From contig NZ_JRGM01000145.1 in the NCBI RefSeq assembly GCF_000764665.1, positions 1 to 64,000 of the forward strand: a DNA stretch of 64,000 bases, written 5' to 3'. Shown here piece by piece: positions 1 through 8,754 of this stretch. Source of the stretch: Aeromonas lacus. Lineage in GTDB: Bacteria; Pseudomonadota; Gammaproteobacteria; Enterobacterales; Aeromonadaceae. The notes beneath the pieces were generated by a model. The model did not search any database and was not told the DNA's origin. It worked only from the letters and a program-made list of their open reading frames with translations. Made by a program: the position numbers and the translations under genes. Within the stretch, counting starts at the first letter, position 1; each line of letters opens with the position of its first letter.

Positions 1-38
1 AGCCGCGCCGCGATGACAAGGGCTTTTTGCAAAAATGC

Positions 39-61
39 GTTCGTTTGCTGAAAAAGCGAAC
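39..61 (-). terminator. possible terminator of the TonB2 operon
   Basis: An 8-bp inverted repeat (arms 39-46 and 54-61, one G-T pair) lies 34 bp past the stop codon of the last gene of the minus-strand TonB2 operon. On the minus strand the second arm is followed by GCATTTTTG, a short T run. It fits a weak intrinsic terminator. The other bases in 1-94 show nothing else recognisable. Confidence 0.4.
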
Positions 62-94
62 TGAACACCCCAAAACAACCCCTTGGCGCCTCTT

Positions 95-1273
95 TTACGC
101 CGCTTTTTTGCTCAACTCTTCGCTTTGTGCCCGGATATAGTTGACCCAGCTGGTTGCCTTCTGTTGCCAGTTATCCTGCTGCTGCAGCTCACGGGCCAGT
201 TCCAGCGCCTGGGCATACTGCTCCTTATTAAGGTGTGCCTGCACCAGCAATGCTTTGGCACGATTGCCTTGCTCGCCTTTTACCGACTTGATAGCGGCGA
301 GCTGGGTCATGGCGGCATCTGTCTTGCCCTGTTGCAGCAGCAGTTCGGCGGCGCGCATGGCGGCTTTGGGCTGGCCATGCTGGTTGGCCAGCAGTTGCCA
401 GCTATCGACAGCTTGTGACCACTCCCGGGCACCTTCCCACAATTGGGCCAGCAGTTGGCGGTTTTCAGCACTTTGCTTCATCTGTCCCTTGGCCATGGCC
501 GCTTCCAGCAGACGGGCACCGCGATAAGGCAGCCCTTGCCAGGCATAGAGGCGGATCAGCTGATTACGGGCTGACGCGTCATCCATCAGTTTTCTGTCGA
601 TGGCAGTTTGTAGCAATGCCAGCGCCTGATCGCCACGTTTGGCGGAGAGGTTGAGCGACACCCCCTGTTGCCACCATTTGCTCTCTGTCGGCTCGTGACG
701 GATCAGCTCGGCCGCCTGATCGGCCGCCACGCCATAACGTTGCTGAGCGGTGAGGGCGGAGAGACGAATGATAGCGGCCTGCTTATGCCAACCCTTCTTC
801 AACAACTGTTCGCTCTGGCTGGCAGCGTCACCGTACTGCTTGTTGTGGTAATAGAGGCCGGCCAGACGCAGGCGCAGTGCATCGTCTTGCTTGAGTGCCA
901 ACGCCGCCTTGTAGCTGGCGATGGCACCAGACCAGTTGGATTGCTGGGCCTGAATATCGCCGCGCAGTCGCAACAGCTGGAGCTGTTGCTGCTCGGGCCA
1001 CTCTTTATAGGCAAGGGCCTGTTCGACGTAACGACTCGCCTGGGCGGTCTGTTGCAGATTGGCCGCCAGCGAGGCTTGCAACTGTGCCAGCCAGGCACGC
1101 TCGGCATCGCTATTTGGCTTGAGGCCGGATGCCTTGCTCTGGGCTTGTTGCCACTGGCCGGACTGATAGAGCTTCATCACGGGTTCAAGCTGACGGGAGA
1201 AGTGAGGGCTGACCTCCATCGCCAGACAGGCTTGGCCGACCAGGGCCAGCAGACAGATCCAGATCCGCAACAT
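95..1273 (-). CDS. TPR-repeat periplasmic protein of the TonB2 cluster
   Basis: A 392-residue protein with a signal peptide (MLRIWICLLALVGQACLA) followed by helical tetratricopeptide-like repeats rich in Ala, Leu and Gln. The frame is open further upstream, but the ATG at 1273 gives the signal peptide and lies 2 bp after the tonB stop, so that start was chosen. The same gene order is found in the Vibrio TonB2 cluster, where a TPR protein is the last gene. TPR repeats usually bind other proteins, so a role in assembly or function of the TonB2 complex is inferred from context only. It is co-transcribed with the five genes upstream. Confidence 0.85.
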   Translation of the reverse strand: MLRIWICLLALVGQACLAMEVSPHFSRQLEPVMKLYQSGQWQQAQSKASGLKPNSDAERAWLAQLQASLAANLQQTAQASRYVEQALAYKEWPEQQQLQLLRLRGDIQAQQSNWSGAIASYKAALALKQDDALRLRLAGLYYHNKQYGDAASQSEQLLKKGWHKQAAIIRLSALTAQQRYGVAADQAAELIRHEPTESKWWQQGVSLNLSAKRGDQALALLQTAIDRKLMDDASARNQLIRLYAWQGLPYRGARLLEAAMAKGQMKQSAENRQLLAQLWEGAREWSQAVDSWQLLANQHGQPKAAMRAAELLLQQGKTDAAMTQLAAIKSVKGEQGNRAKALLVQAHLNKEQYAQALELARELQQQDNWQQKATSWVNYIRAQSEELSKKAA

Positions 1274-1275
1274 AG

Positions 1276-1938
1276 TTATGACTCCAGTTTGAATTTGAGC
1301 GTGATGACTTGCACCAGCTTGTCGGTGGCACCCGGTCTCGGCTGATAGCGCCACTTATTGATCGCCTGAATGGCCGCCCGCTCGAACTGACGCTTGGGCT
1401 TGGCCTCGACCACTTCCACATCCTGCACGCCACCTTCGGCATTCACGCTAAAGCGCAGGGTGACGAATCCTTCGATCCCTGACTGCTGGGCACGATAGGG
1501 GTAAACCGGCTCAATCCGTTGCAACGGCATCAACATGTCACCGGCGCTGATACCCGCACCCTGCTGCTGGCCGTGATAGTTGCCACTCAATACCGGTGCA
1601 GTACTGGTCGCCACGCCGGGGGCATACACCTGCACAGCGCTGAGACTGGAAACCAGATCCAGACTCGGCTCAACGGCCGCCAAGGGGGCCGCTGCGGGCA
1701 TCGGCAGCGGTGTGGAGGCCAATGCAGCGGGAGGCTCTGGCAGAGGTTCGGGTTCCTGCGGCACCGGACGCTCGCGCACCTGCACCTCGGTCACTTCGTT
1801 CTGCATATTGATGACGATGGGCTTCTGCTCGCTCGCCACCTTCTCACCTCGAGGCGGTTCAACCAGCGTGGCCATGAACAGCAGGATGCCCAGACTGAGG
1901 GCGATCCCCAGCCCCAGGCTCATCAGCTTGTATTTCAT
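1276..1938 (-). CDS. tonB2: TonB2-type energy transducer
   Basis: A 220-residue TonB. One N-terminal membrane anchor (about residues 5-25) is followed by a proline/glutamate-rich linker (about 57-80) and a C-terminal TonB domain with the family pattern PVYPYRAQ..GIEGFVTLRF...KWRYQPRP. TonB spans the periplasm and passes proton-motive energy from ExbB/ExbD to outer-membrane siderophore and heme receptors. It is shorter than E. coli TonB, as TonB2 proteins are. It overlaps exbD by 4 bp (ATGA). The adjoining TtpC-like gene is diagnostic of the TonB2 class in vibrios and aeromonads. Confidence 0.93.
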   Translation of the reverse strand: MKYKLMSLGLGIALSLGILLFMATLVEPPRGEKVASEQKPIVINMQNEVTEVQVRERPVPQEPEPLPEPPAALASTPLPMPAAAPLAAVEPSLDLVSSLSAVQVYAPGVATSTAPVLSGNYHGQQQGAGISAGDMLMPLQRIEPVYPYRAQQSGIEGFVTLRFSVNAEGGVQDVEVVEAKPKRQFERAAIQAINKWRYQPRPGATDKLVQVITLKFKLES

Positions 1939-2336
1939 TTCGGCGCCACCGCCACAGCGATATTGGCGATACCCGCCGCCTTGGCCTCATCCATCACCCG
2001 CACGACCTTGCCGTGGGGCACACGCTCGTCGGCCTGGATCACCAGACTGGCATCGGGTTGCTCCGCCAGCAGGCGGGCGATGGTGGCCTGTACCCGCTCC
2101 ACATCGATCTGCTTGCGGTCGAGGAAGATCTGACCCTGAGCCCCGATCGCCAGCATGATGCTGGAGGATTTCTGCGCCTTGGCCTGGCTGGCCTGGGGGC
2201 GGTGCACCTCGAGCCCGGCTTCGCGCACGAAGGAGGTGGTGACAATAAAGAAGATCAGCATGATGAACACGATATCCAGCATGGGGGTCATGTCGATCTG
2301 CACTTCGTCACGCTGGCGTTTGGATTGCCGTCTCAT
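1935..2336 (-). CDS. exbD2: ExbD-type biopolymer transport protein
   Basis: A 133-residue ExbD/TolR-family protein with a short cytoplasmic N-terminus, one transmembrane helix and a periplasmic domain. Asp21, in the helix motif MLDIVFIMLIFF, matches the proton-carrying aspartate of the family (Asp25 of E. coli ExbD). It forms the proton channel with ExbB and energises TonB. It overlaps both neighbours by 4 bp, so the operon is translationally coupled. Confidence 0.95.
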   Translation of the reverse strand: MRRQSKRQRDEVQIDMTPMLDIVFIMLIFFIVTTSFVREAGLEVHRPQASQAKAQKSSSIMLAIGAQGQIFLDRKQIDVERVQATIARLLAEQPDASLVIQADERVPHGKVVRVMDEAKAAGIANIAVAVAPK

Positions 2337-2863
2337 TGCATTACCTTCTCTTCTCGCAGGCCGTCCCGGGTCTTGGCCAGCGCACGCTTGGCCTGACTCT
2401 CGAGCCGACTGAGTAACAACACGCCGGAGAGCGCCACCACCATGCCTGCCATGGTGGGGATGGTGGCGCGGGAGATCCCGCCCGCCATGCTCTCCGGGTT
2501 AAAGCGGTTGGCCGCAGCCAACGCATCGAATACGCCGATCATGCCGGTCACAGTGCCCAGCAACCCCAGCATGGGGCAGAGCACCACCAGGGTGCGGATG
2601 AAGATCAGATGACGGTTCAGTTCCAGCTCGGCCTGCGCCAGCCAGCGGCTGCGGATTGCCCGGGCGTGCCAGCTGTGGCGCTCGCTGCGAGCCTGCCAGC
2701 GGCCGAGCAGCTGTTGCTGCAACGGGCCGAACCCAAGATTGAGGTAGAGCAGCCGCTCGATCATCAAAATCCACATCAGCACCAGCAGGGCCAGAATGAC
2801 CCAGAGCACCGGACCGCCACGGCCCATGAAGCTCTGCAGCTGTTGCCAGATGTCGAGCATCAT
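2333..2863 (-). CDS. exbB2: ExbB-type proton channel protein
   Basis: A 176-residue MotA/TolQ/ExbB-family inner-membrane protein with three predicted helices. The family signature LGLLGTVTGMIGVFDAL is near residues 98-114, and the last helices carry the conserved GGISRATIPTMAGMVVALSGV segment in the C-terminal half. It is short compared with E. coli ExbB (244 aa), as ExbB2 proteins are. The larger paralogue TtpC lies directly upstream and overlaps by 4 bp, so the complex probably contains both. Confidence 0.94.
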   Translation of the reverse strand: MMLDIWQQLQSFMGRGGPVLWVILALLVLMWILMIERLLYLNLGFGPLQQQLLGRWQARSERHSWHARAIRSRWLAQAELELNRHLIFIRTLVVLCPMLGLLGTVTGMIGVFDALAAANRFNPESMAGGISRATIPTMAGMVVALSGVLLLSRLESQAKRALAKTRDGLREEKVMQ

Positions 2864-4164
2864 GCTGCTCGCTCCATCCCGTTGTTATTGCTCTCGGCGC
2901 GCTCAGCCAGAATGCCGGCCACCTGCTGCTCCAGCACATTGGAGAGTTCGGTGAAGCGCGATTGCAGCAGGCTGTGGGCCAGGATCAGCGGAATGGCCGC
3001 CACCAGACCCTGTACCGTGGTGACCAGCGCCATGGAGATGCCGCCCGCCATGATCTTGGGATCGCCGGTGCCAAACTGGGTGATGGCCTGGAAGGTGCCG
3101 ATCATTCCGGTCACGGTACCGAGCAGACCCAGCATTGGGGCGATGGCCGCGATCACCTTGACCATACCGATGCCACGCTCCATGCGAGGGGTCTCCTGCA
3201 GGATCGCTTCATCAAGACGCAGTTCGAGGGTCTCCATGCTCAGCTCGGGGTGTTTGTCCGCCACCGTCAGTACCCGGCCGAGGGCGTTGTCGGCGTGATA
3301 TTCGCCGCTCTTGAGCTGGCGACGAACCCGACCCAGTTCGCGGGAGAGGCTCCACAGCCGTACCGCCGCAATTCCCAAACCAATGGCAGCCAGCAGCACG
3401 ATAATGGCGCCAACCTGACCACCTTGCTGTACCTGCTGCCAGAAGGTGGGCGCCTGTGCCAGCATCGCCAGCAGAGTGCCATGAGAAGGATCCAGCGGCA
3501 GCGCTTCCCCTTCCTGACCCTGATAAGCCGCAACGGCAGAGAGTACGCTACCGGGCAGACCCAGTACCGGGCTCGAGCCTTCGGCGGTCGGTTGCAAGAA
3601 GCCTTCGCTCCCCAGCAGGGCAAAGCTGCCAACCCGGGTCAGCGGCTGCTCGCTGGCAGCCCCCTGAGCATCGAGCACCTTGCCATCGAACTGGGCAATC
3701 CGGCCAGATTCGCGGATCTCCTGCAGCAGAGTGGCGGGCAGCAGGGCGAGGGCGGCGCGATCCGGCACCTGTTTATCCTGTGCCATGGCTTTCAGCGGGG
3801 CGAGACGCTCAGGGTGCTGGCCCTCGACTGCAGATTCGCTCAGCAGCTTGACCGCATCGCTGGCGCCCTGACGGGTGACCGCGAAGATCTCGTTCATGTC
3901 GCCGGAGGCTTGCTCCCACCGGGCGTTAAGCTCGACCAGCTGCTTCTCGTTGCTGGCAAACTTGCCAGCCAGCTCTTTGCTCAGGCGCTGGGCCTCAGCC
4001 AGTCTGGCGCGGGCAGTGCCGAGCTCCTTGGCAACGGTCGCCAGATCTTGCTGAGCCTGCTGCTCACGAGCCTGTTCCTGCTGCTGCCACTCATCGGCGA
4101 CAGCGGCGTTGGCACCGCAGGAGAGGGCAATAAAGAGGGGGAACCACTTCATGGTGACTCTCAT
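2860..4164 (-). CDS. ttpC: TtpC-like TonB2-associated MotA/TolQ/ExbB protein
   Basis: A 434-residue protein with a signal peptide (residues 1-24), a long periplasmic region beginning with a Gln/Glu/Ala-rich coiled coil, and a C-terminal ExbB-like domain (about 255-425) with the motif MLGLLGTVTGMIGTFQAI. In Vibrio species TtpC is essential for TonB2-dependent iron uptake and is part of the TonB2 complex; the assignment rests on architecture and gene order. The ATG at 4164 was kept because a GGAGG lies 8 bp before it. It overlaps the DUF3450 gene by 4 bp. Confidence 0.9.
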   Translation of the reverse strand: MRVTMKWFPLFIALSCGANAAVADEWQQQEQAREQQAQQDLATVAKELGTARARLAEAQRLSKELAGKFASNEKQLVELNARWEQASGDMNEIFAVTRQGASDAVKLLSESAVEGQHPERLAPLKAMAQDKQVPDRAALALLPATLLQEIRESGRIAQFDGKVLDAQGAASEQPLTRVGSFALLGSEGFLQPTAEGSSPVLGLPGSVLSAVAAYQGQEGEALPLDPSHGTLLAMLAQAPTFWQQVQQGGQVGAIIVLLAAIGLGIAAVRLWSLSRELGRVRRQLKSGEYHADNALGRVLTVADKHPELSMETLELRLDEAILQETPRMERGIGMVKVIAAIAPMLGLLGTVTGMIGTFQAITQFGTGDPKIMAGGISMALVTTVQGLVAAIPLILAHSLLQSRFTELSNVLEQQVAGILAERAESNNNGMERAA

Positions 4165-4922
4165 GATTGGGCCTCCTGACTACGGCTGACAGAGAGGGGG
4201 AGATTGAGCAACTGGGGAACTTTCTTGTCGGCGGCCACATCCAGCGCCTCGGCAATGGGGGAGAGCCACTGGCTGTCGAGGGCTTGCCACTGCTTCGCCT
4301 CGGCAGACCAGCGCCATGCCTGACTGCGATCGGCAGTCATCGCCAGCAGGGAGACCCGACCCAACGCCAGCACATCGACCCGACGCGGGGCACCATCCAG
4401 CTCCAGCTCAGCGGAATAGCTGTCCATCCGGCTGCCATATTCGGCTTCGATCTGATAGGCCTGCAACAGCTGACGGAATTTCTCCGCCTCGCTCACGTCC
4501 GCACGGGCCAGGGTCGCTTTCAACTGTTCAACCCGCGCCAGACGATCTTCCTTACGCAGCGGGATGTCGTTTTGCACCAGCTGTTCCAGGTCGGCCTGCA
4601 TCTGCAGCATCAGCGGGATCAAGCCCTGACGGGTCTCTTGCACCGCTTCCAGCTGCTGGCTCAATTTACCCAGCTCATTTTGCTGATCGGCCACCAGAGA
4701 TTGCATGTAGCGGTTGTAGGCTTCGAGGTCGCGCAGTTGCAGCTGGGCATTTTGCAGCTCCAGTCGTGCGGCAACGGCGGCATCGGCGGCTTTTTCCACC
4801 CGCTGCTGGGAGGCTTTCCCGGCAGCTATGCTGTTCTTGAGGGCGGGAGCAACCAGCTCGTCACCGACCGCGGCAAAGTGGACTGACAGTGGCAACAGTG
4901 CCACACCCCATAACTTGTTCAT
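4161..4922 (-). CDS. DUF3450 periplasmic coiled-coil protein
   Basis: A 253-residue protein with an N-terminal secretion signal (about 1-20) followed by long heptad-rich helices (about 30-150) and a small C-terminal globular part. This matches the DUF3450 family, whose genes regularly open TonB2/TtpC operons in Vibrio, Shewanella and Aeromonas. No enzyme motif is visible; a structural or accessory role in the TonB2 machine is inferred. It is the first gene of the six-gene operon and starts 20 bp downstream of a Fur box, so the operon should be iron-repressed. Confidence 0.85.
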   Translation of the reverse strand: MNKLWGVALLPLSVHFAAVGDELVAPALKNSIAAGKASQQRVEKAADAAVAARLELQNAQLQLRDLEAYNRYMQSLVADQQNELGKLSQQLEAVQETRQGLIPLMLQMQADLEQLVQNDIPLRKEDRLARVEQLKATLARADVSEAEKFRQLLQAYQIEAEYGSRMDSYSAELELDGAPRRVDVLALGRVSLLAMTADRSQAWRWSAEAKQWQALDSQWLSPIAEALDVAADKKVPQLLNLPLSVSRSQEAQS

Positions 4923-4941
4923 GGAATCACGTCTTATTAAT

Positions 4942-4960
4942 GATAACTATTATCATTATC
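4942..4960 (-). promoter_or_regulatory. Fur box upstream of the TonB2 operon
   Basis: On the minus strand the 19-mer GATAATGATAATAGTTATC differs at only two positions from the Fur consensus GATAATGATAATCATTATC. It lies 20 bp upstream of the first ATG of the TonB2 operon, where bound Fur would block transcription. Iron repression of this operon is a confident inference. Confidence 0.9.
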
Positions 4961-5092
4961 TCAAATGGAGTGAGGGCTGGCAACGAGAGGATTTTCTTGG
5001 CCTTTATGCACAAAAACAGGATAATTTTTAGACACGCACGGATAAATGGCATCGAGTGCCATCTCAAAAAAACATAAATAACGAGAAAAATC

Positions 5093-5121
5093 TTTTCGAT
5101 CAGTGTGATAGAGATCGAAAA
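5093..5121. repeat. inverted repeat upstream of luxR-type gene
   Basis: Two 9-bp arms, TTTTCGATC (5093-5101) and GATCGAAAA (5113-5121), are separated by 11 bp and end against the Shine-Dalgarno AAGGAG of the LuxR-family gene. It could be an operator (LuxR-type proteins bind ~20-bp dyads, but the arms do not resemble the usual lux box) or an RNA hairpin next to the ribosome binding site. Confidence 0.55.
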
Positions 5122-5132
5122 AGGAGAAAGTC

Positions 5133-5909
5133 ATGCTCAACGATGCTATCTGGGAACACATCGACAAGTTCACCAAGGCAACAAAAACCAGCGATATCCA
5201 GCAGCTGCTGGAGCGCTTTAGTCATCAAATGGGCTTTGATTACTTCCGGCTGCTGATTATTTTCCCCATCAGCATGCAAAAATCCCACGTGGCACTGTTC
5301 AACAATTGTCCGACCAGCTGGTTCGACGCCTACAGCGAAAACCAGTATCTGACCCAGGATCCGGTGGTCTATCTGGGGCTGAAGCAGACGCAACCGATCT
5401 TCTGGAACAAACTCGACTGCGACTCGCCCTGGCTGCCCAGCGCCAGCCGCGACGTGATGAATCTGGCTGCCGATTTCGGGGTGCGCAATGGCGTCTCCTT
5501 TCCGCTCCACACCCCGCAGGGGGAGCACGGTATCCTCTCATTCATCACCAAGGACAAATCCAACACAGATCTGATGTTTGAAAATGTCCCGCTGCTGTCG
5601 TTCTGCGCCAGCTACATCTTCAACTCGGCGCTGCAGCTGATCAAAAGCCGCCCCGATTTGATGAGATACCTGACCGAGTTGTCGGATCGGGAGAAGGAGT
5701 GCCTGTTCTGGGCCAGCGAGGGCAAAACCTCCTGGGAGATCGCCACCATCCTTGGCATCAGCGAACGGACGGTGAACTTCCATCTCAATCAGGTCACCAA
5801 CAAGACCGACTCGAAGAACCGCAGTCAGGCCATCGCCAAGGGGATCACCAGCGGCATCATAGTGCCCTCCCTCGACGAGGTGACCATCACCAACCTGCGC
5901 CTCTCCTGA
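5133..5909 (+). CDS. LuxR-family quorum-sensing type regulator (no luxI nearby)
   Basis: A 258-residue regulator with an N-terminal autoinducer-binding domain (about 25-165) and a C-terminal LuxR HTH (about 185-245, motif SDREKECLFWASEGKTSWEIA). Residues equivalent to the acyl-homoserine-lactone contacts of TraR are all present: Trp63, Tyr67, Asp76, Pro77, Trp91 and Gly120. It is recognisably related to Aeromonas AhyR but differs widely, especially in the N-terminal half, and no synthase gene lies in the window, so it is probably a LuxR solo or paralogue. A clear AAGGAG precedes the ATG. It is a single-gene unit ended by a terminator shared with glmS. Confidence 0.88.
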   Translation: MLNDAIWEHIDKFTKATKTSDIQQLLERFSHQMGFDYFRLLIIFPISMQKSHVALFNNCPTSWFDAYSENQYLTQDPVVYLGLKQTQPIFWNKLDCDSPWLPSASRDVMNLAADFGVRNGVSFPLHTPQGEHGILSFITKDKSNTDLMFENVPLLSFCASYIFNSALQLIKSRPDLMRYLTELSDREKECLFWASEGKTSWEIATILGISERTVNFHLNQVTNKTDSKNRSQAIAKGITSGIIVPSLDEVTITNLRLS

Positions 5910-5925
5910 GCGGAGGCCAGCAACA

Positions 5926-5954
5926 AAAAGAGCCGCAACTGCGGCTCTTTTTTT
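5926..5954. terminator. bidirectional terminator between luxR-type gene and glmS
   Basis: A 9-bp GC-rich stem with loop AACT (arms 5928-5936 and 5941-5949) has an A run before it and a T run after it, so it can end both the plus-strand luxR-type gene and the minus-strand glmS transcript, whose stop codon lies 16 bp away. Confidence 0.92.
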
Positions 5955-5969
5955 ATCTCTGACAGCGAC

Positions 5970-7802
5970 TTACTCGACCGTCACCGATTTTGCCAGGTTG
6001 CGCGGCTGATCCACGTCGGTGCCCTTGATGAGAGCAACGTGGTAGGAGAGCAGCTGCAGCGGCACGGTATAAACGATAGGAGCGATCACCTCTTCCACAT
6101 GGTTGAGGTTCATGACCCGCATGGTCTCGTCGCTCTTGAAGCCGGTATCGGCATCGGCGAAGACGTAGAGAATACCGCCACGGGCGCGCACCTCTTCCAC
6201 GTTGGACTTCAGCTTCTCCAGCAGATCGTTGTTCGGCGCCACCACAATGATGGGCATCTCGGCATCGATCAGCGCCAGCGGGCCGTGCTTCAGCTCGCCA
6301 GCGGCATAAGCTTCAGCGTGAATATAGGATATCTCTTTAAGCTTGAGCGCACCTTCCATGGCGATGGGGTACTGGCTGCCACGACCGAGGAACAGGCTGT
6401 GCTGCTTATCGGCAAACTCTTCGGCCAGAGTCTCGATCTGCTTGGCCAGCGCCAGGCTCTCTTTAATGCGCTGGGGCAGGGCATGGAGCGCCTTGACCAG
6501 CTCGGCCTCGGCGGCCGCACTCAGATTGCCGCGGCAGTGACCGACCGAGGCCACCAGCATCAGCAGGCCAGCCAGCTGGGTGGTGAATGCCTTGGTAGAG
6601 GCAACACCGATTTCGGCACCGGCACGGGTCATAAAGGCCAGCGCTGATTCACGCACCAGCGAGGAGCCAGGTACGTTGCAGATAGCCAGCGAGCTCATGT
6701 AACCGGACTCCTTGGCCAGACGCAGAGCGGCCAGGGTATCAGCGGTCTCACCGCTCTGGGAGAGGGTGATCAGCAGGCTGTTGGGGCGCACCACGGATTT
6801 GCGGTAACGGAATTCGGAGGCGATCTCCACATCGCAGGAGACGCCGGCGATCTCTTCAAACCAGTAACGGGCGACCATGCCGGAGTGATAGGAGGTGCCG
6901 CAAGCGACGATCTGCACATGCTCCACCTTTTCGAAGATGGCGCGCGCACCGTTGCCGAACGATTCGACCACCACGTGATCGCTGCCCAGACGCCCTTCCA
7001 GAGTGTTGGTGATCGCTTTGGGCTGCTCGTGGATCTCCTTGAGCATGTAGTGGCGATATTCGCCCTTGTCACCGGCATCGTGGGAGATATCGGACTCTTT
7101 CTCCTCACGCTCAACCGGGTTGCCGGTGACGTCGAAAATGTGCACGTCGCGGCGGGTCACTTCGGCCACATCACCCTCTTCCAGGAAGATGAAGCGACGG
7201 GTTACCGGCAGCAGGGCCAGCTGGTCGGAAGCGATAAAGTTCTCGCCGATACCGCGGCCAATCACCAGCGGCGAGCCAGAGCGAGCAACGACCACGCGGC
7301 TGTCGTCGCGGCTGTCCATCACCACGGTACCGTAGGCGCCACGCAGCTGCTTCACCGCCTTTTGCATGGCAGCCAGCAGGGAGTCGGCGGATTTCAGCTC
7401 GTGGTGCACCAGATGAGCGATCACCTCGGTATCGGTATCCGAGTTGAACTTGTAGCCCAGCCCCTTGAGGGTTTCACGCAGCTCTTCATGGTTCTCGATG
7501 ATACCGTTGTGCACCACCACGATATGGTCGGAGACGTGGGGGTGGGCATTGCGCTCGGAGGGCTCGCCATGAGTGGCCCAGCGGGTGTGGGCGATGCCGG
7601 TACCACCGTGGACGGACTGCTCGTCGAGCGCCTTGGCCAGCTCGGCCACCTTGCCCAGACGGCGCACCCGCTGCAGCGGCTGATTGGCACTGAACACCGC
7701 CACACCGGCGGAGTCGTAACCGCGGTACTCGAGGCGACGCAAACCCTCTACCAGAATTTCAGCCACATCACGTTGGGCAACAGCCCCGACGATGCCACAC
7801 AT
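5970..7802 (-). CDS. glmS: glutamine--fructose-6-phosphate aminotransferase (isomerizing)
   Basis: GlmS makes glucosamine-6-phosphate from fructose-6-phosphate and glutamine, the first step to UDP-GlcNAc. The 610-residue protein starts [10 protein letters not shown]; Cys2 becomes the N-terminal nucleophile after Met removal, so the ATG at 7802 (good AAGGAG upstream) is the start although the frame is open 7 codons further. The glutaminase domain (about 1-240) has the [16 protein letters not shown] motif. Two SIS isomerase domains follow, and the protein ends NLAKSVTVE as in the family. The gene lies 56 bp downstream of a DeoR-type regulator on the same strand. No glmS ribozyme is visible. Confidence 0.98.
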   Translation of the reverse strand: MCGIVGAVAQRDVAEILVEGLRRLEYRGYDSAGVAVFSANQPLQRVRRLGKVAELAKALDEQSVHGGTGIAHTRWATHGEPSERNAHPHVSDHIVVVHNGIIENHEELRETLKGLGYKFNSDTDTEVIAHLVHHELKSADSLLAAMQKAVKQLRGAYGTVVMDSRDDSRVVVARSGSPLVIGRGIGENFIASDQLALLPVTRRFIFLEEGDVAEVTRRDVHIFDVTGNPVEREEKESDISHDAGDKGEYRHYMLKEIHEQPKAITNTLEGRLGSDHVVVESFGNGARAIFEKVEHVQIVACGTSYHSGMVARYWFEEIAGVSCDVEIASEFRYRKSVVRPNSLLITLSQSGETADTLAALRLAKESGYMSSLAICNVPGSSLVRESALAFMTRAGAEIGVASTKAFTTQLAGLLMLVASVGHCRGNLSAAAEAELVKALHALPQRIKESLALAKQIETLAEEFADKQHSLFLGRGSQYPIAMEGALKLKEISYIHAEAYAAGELKHGPLALIDAEMPIIVVAPNNDLLEKLKSNVEEVRARGGILYVFADADTGFKSDETMRVMNLNHVEEVIAPIVYTVPLQLLSYHVALIKGTDVDQPRNLAKSVTVE

Positions 7803-7858
7803 ACACTTCTCCTTGAGATGCAAATCGTAAAGTCAGTTGGATGGTTCAGAGCTCGATG

Positions 7859-8632
7859 TCAGCAAGTGACCGGGGCGCAGATAAGCGTCACCCCCTGGGC
7901 TTGAATCTGTTCTCTGGCCTCGCTGGCCAGCCCCTCGTCGGTCACCAGGGTATGGATACTCGACCAGGGAAGTTCGAGATTGGGGATCTTGCGGCCGATC
8001 TTCTCCGACTCGACCATCACAATGACCTCCCGCGACACTTCGGCCATCACCCGCGACAACCCCACCAGCTCGTTGAAGGTGGTAGTGCCACGATCCGGGT
8101 CTATGCCGTCAGCGCCGATAAAGAGTTGGTCGAAGTCGTAGGAGCGCAGCACCTGCTCCGCCACCTGACCCTGAAAGGATTCGGAGTGGGGATCCCAGGT
8201 ACCACCGGTCATCAGCAGGGTGGGCTCGTTCTCCAGCTCACGCAGGGCGCTCGCCACGTTGAGAGAGTTGGTCATCACAATGAGACCGCGCTTGTTACCG
8301 AGCAGCGGGATCATGGCGCTGGTGGTGCTGCCGCTGTCGATGATGACGCGGTTGTGATCACGCAGCCGCTCGGCCGCCGCTCGGGCAATCGCCAGCTTTC
8401 GATTCGAAACTTGTTCAGGATTAGACTCAACCACCATCTCGGAGGGGAGAGGGACGGCGCCACCGTAGCGACGCAGCAGCAGACCACCGGTCTCCAGCAC
8501 GGCCAGATCTTTACGGATGGTCACTTCAGAGGTAGAAAAGTGTTTGGCGAGAGCATCGACGCTCACTTCCCCCTGCTCTTGTACCAGGGTGACTATGGTG
8601 TGACGGCGCTGCTGAGTATTACGTTTGGTCAT
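7859..8632 (-). CDS. DeoR/GlpR-family transcriptional regulator upstream of glmS
   Basis: A 257-residue DeoR-family repressor. The N-terminal HTH carries the family signature (RRHTIVTLVQEQGEVSVDAL, then TSEVTIRKDL, about 9-60) and the C-terminal sugar-phosphate sensor domain has IIDSGSTT and the late IGADGID motif. These proteins usually respond to phosphorylated sugars. Its position immediately before glmS suggests control of amino-sugar synthesis. A regulator-glmS pair also follows glmU in several gammaproteobacteria such as Shewanella. Two copies of TTTCGATTCGAAA, one just upstream and one inside the gene, look like its own operators. Confidence 0.88.
   Translation of the reverse strand: MTKRNTQQRRHTIVTLVQEQGEVSVDALAKHFSTSEVTIRKDLAVLETGGLLLRRYGGAVPLPSEMVVESNPEQVSNRKLAIARAAAERLRDHNRVIIDSGSTTSAMIPLLGNKRGLIVMTNSLNVASALRELENEPTLLMTGGTWDPHSESFQGQVAEQVLRSYDFDQLFIGADGIDPDRGTTTFNELVGLSRVMAEVSREVIVMVESEKIGRKIPNLELPWSSIHTLVTDEGLASEAREQIQAQGVTLICAPVTC
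8397..8410. promoter_or_regulatory. second DeoR-type operator-like site, inside the regulator gene
   Basis: TTTCGATTCGAAAC, sharing a 13-mer with the promoter-proximal site about 243 bp away. It falls in codons for VSNRK of the regulator. Paired operators with one inside the coding region are known for GlpR and DeoR, which loop DNA; here this is inferred from the repeat alone. Confidence 0.45.
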
Positions 8633-8639
8633 TTTTAAG

Positions 8640-8653
8640 TTTCGATTCGAAAG
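8640..8653. promoter_or_regulatory. DeoR-type operator-like palindrome at the regulator promoter
   Basis: TTTCGATTCGAAAG is a near-perfect palindrome 8 bp upstream of the regulator start codon. TTCG...CGAA half-sites are typical of GlpR/DeoR-family operators. It probably mediates autorepression and, through read-through, control of glmS. Confidence 0.55.
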
Positions 8654-8754
8654 AACATCGAAATATTAGCGCCTTTTTTGGAAAAATAAAACATCAAATA
8701 GGATCCGCTTTGCTTCAATGCCAGAATGAGGAGCCGATTTGCGACGAGGATGCC

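Noticed and set aside
6972-6977. CACGTG core in glmS as a fifth parS
   Set aside because: Flanks are CCAC CACGTG ATCG, lacking the GTT/AAC arms. Similar bare cores at 5286, 59416 and 60364 were rejected for the same reason.
7803-7858. glmS ribozyme or riboswitch upstream of glmS
   Set aside because: Only 56 bp lie between the regulator gene and glmS, too short, and no ribozyme core is seen; gammaproteobacteria usually lack it.
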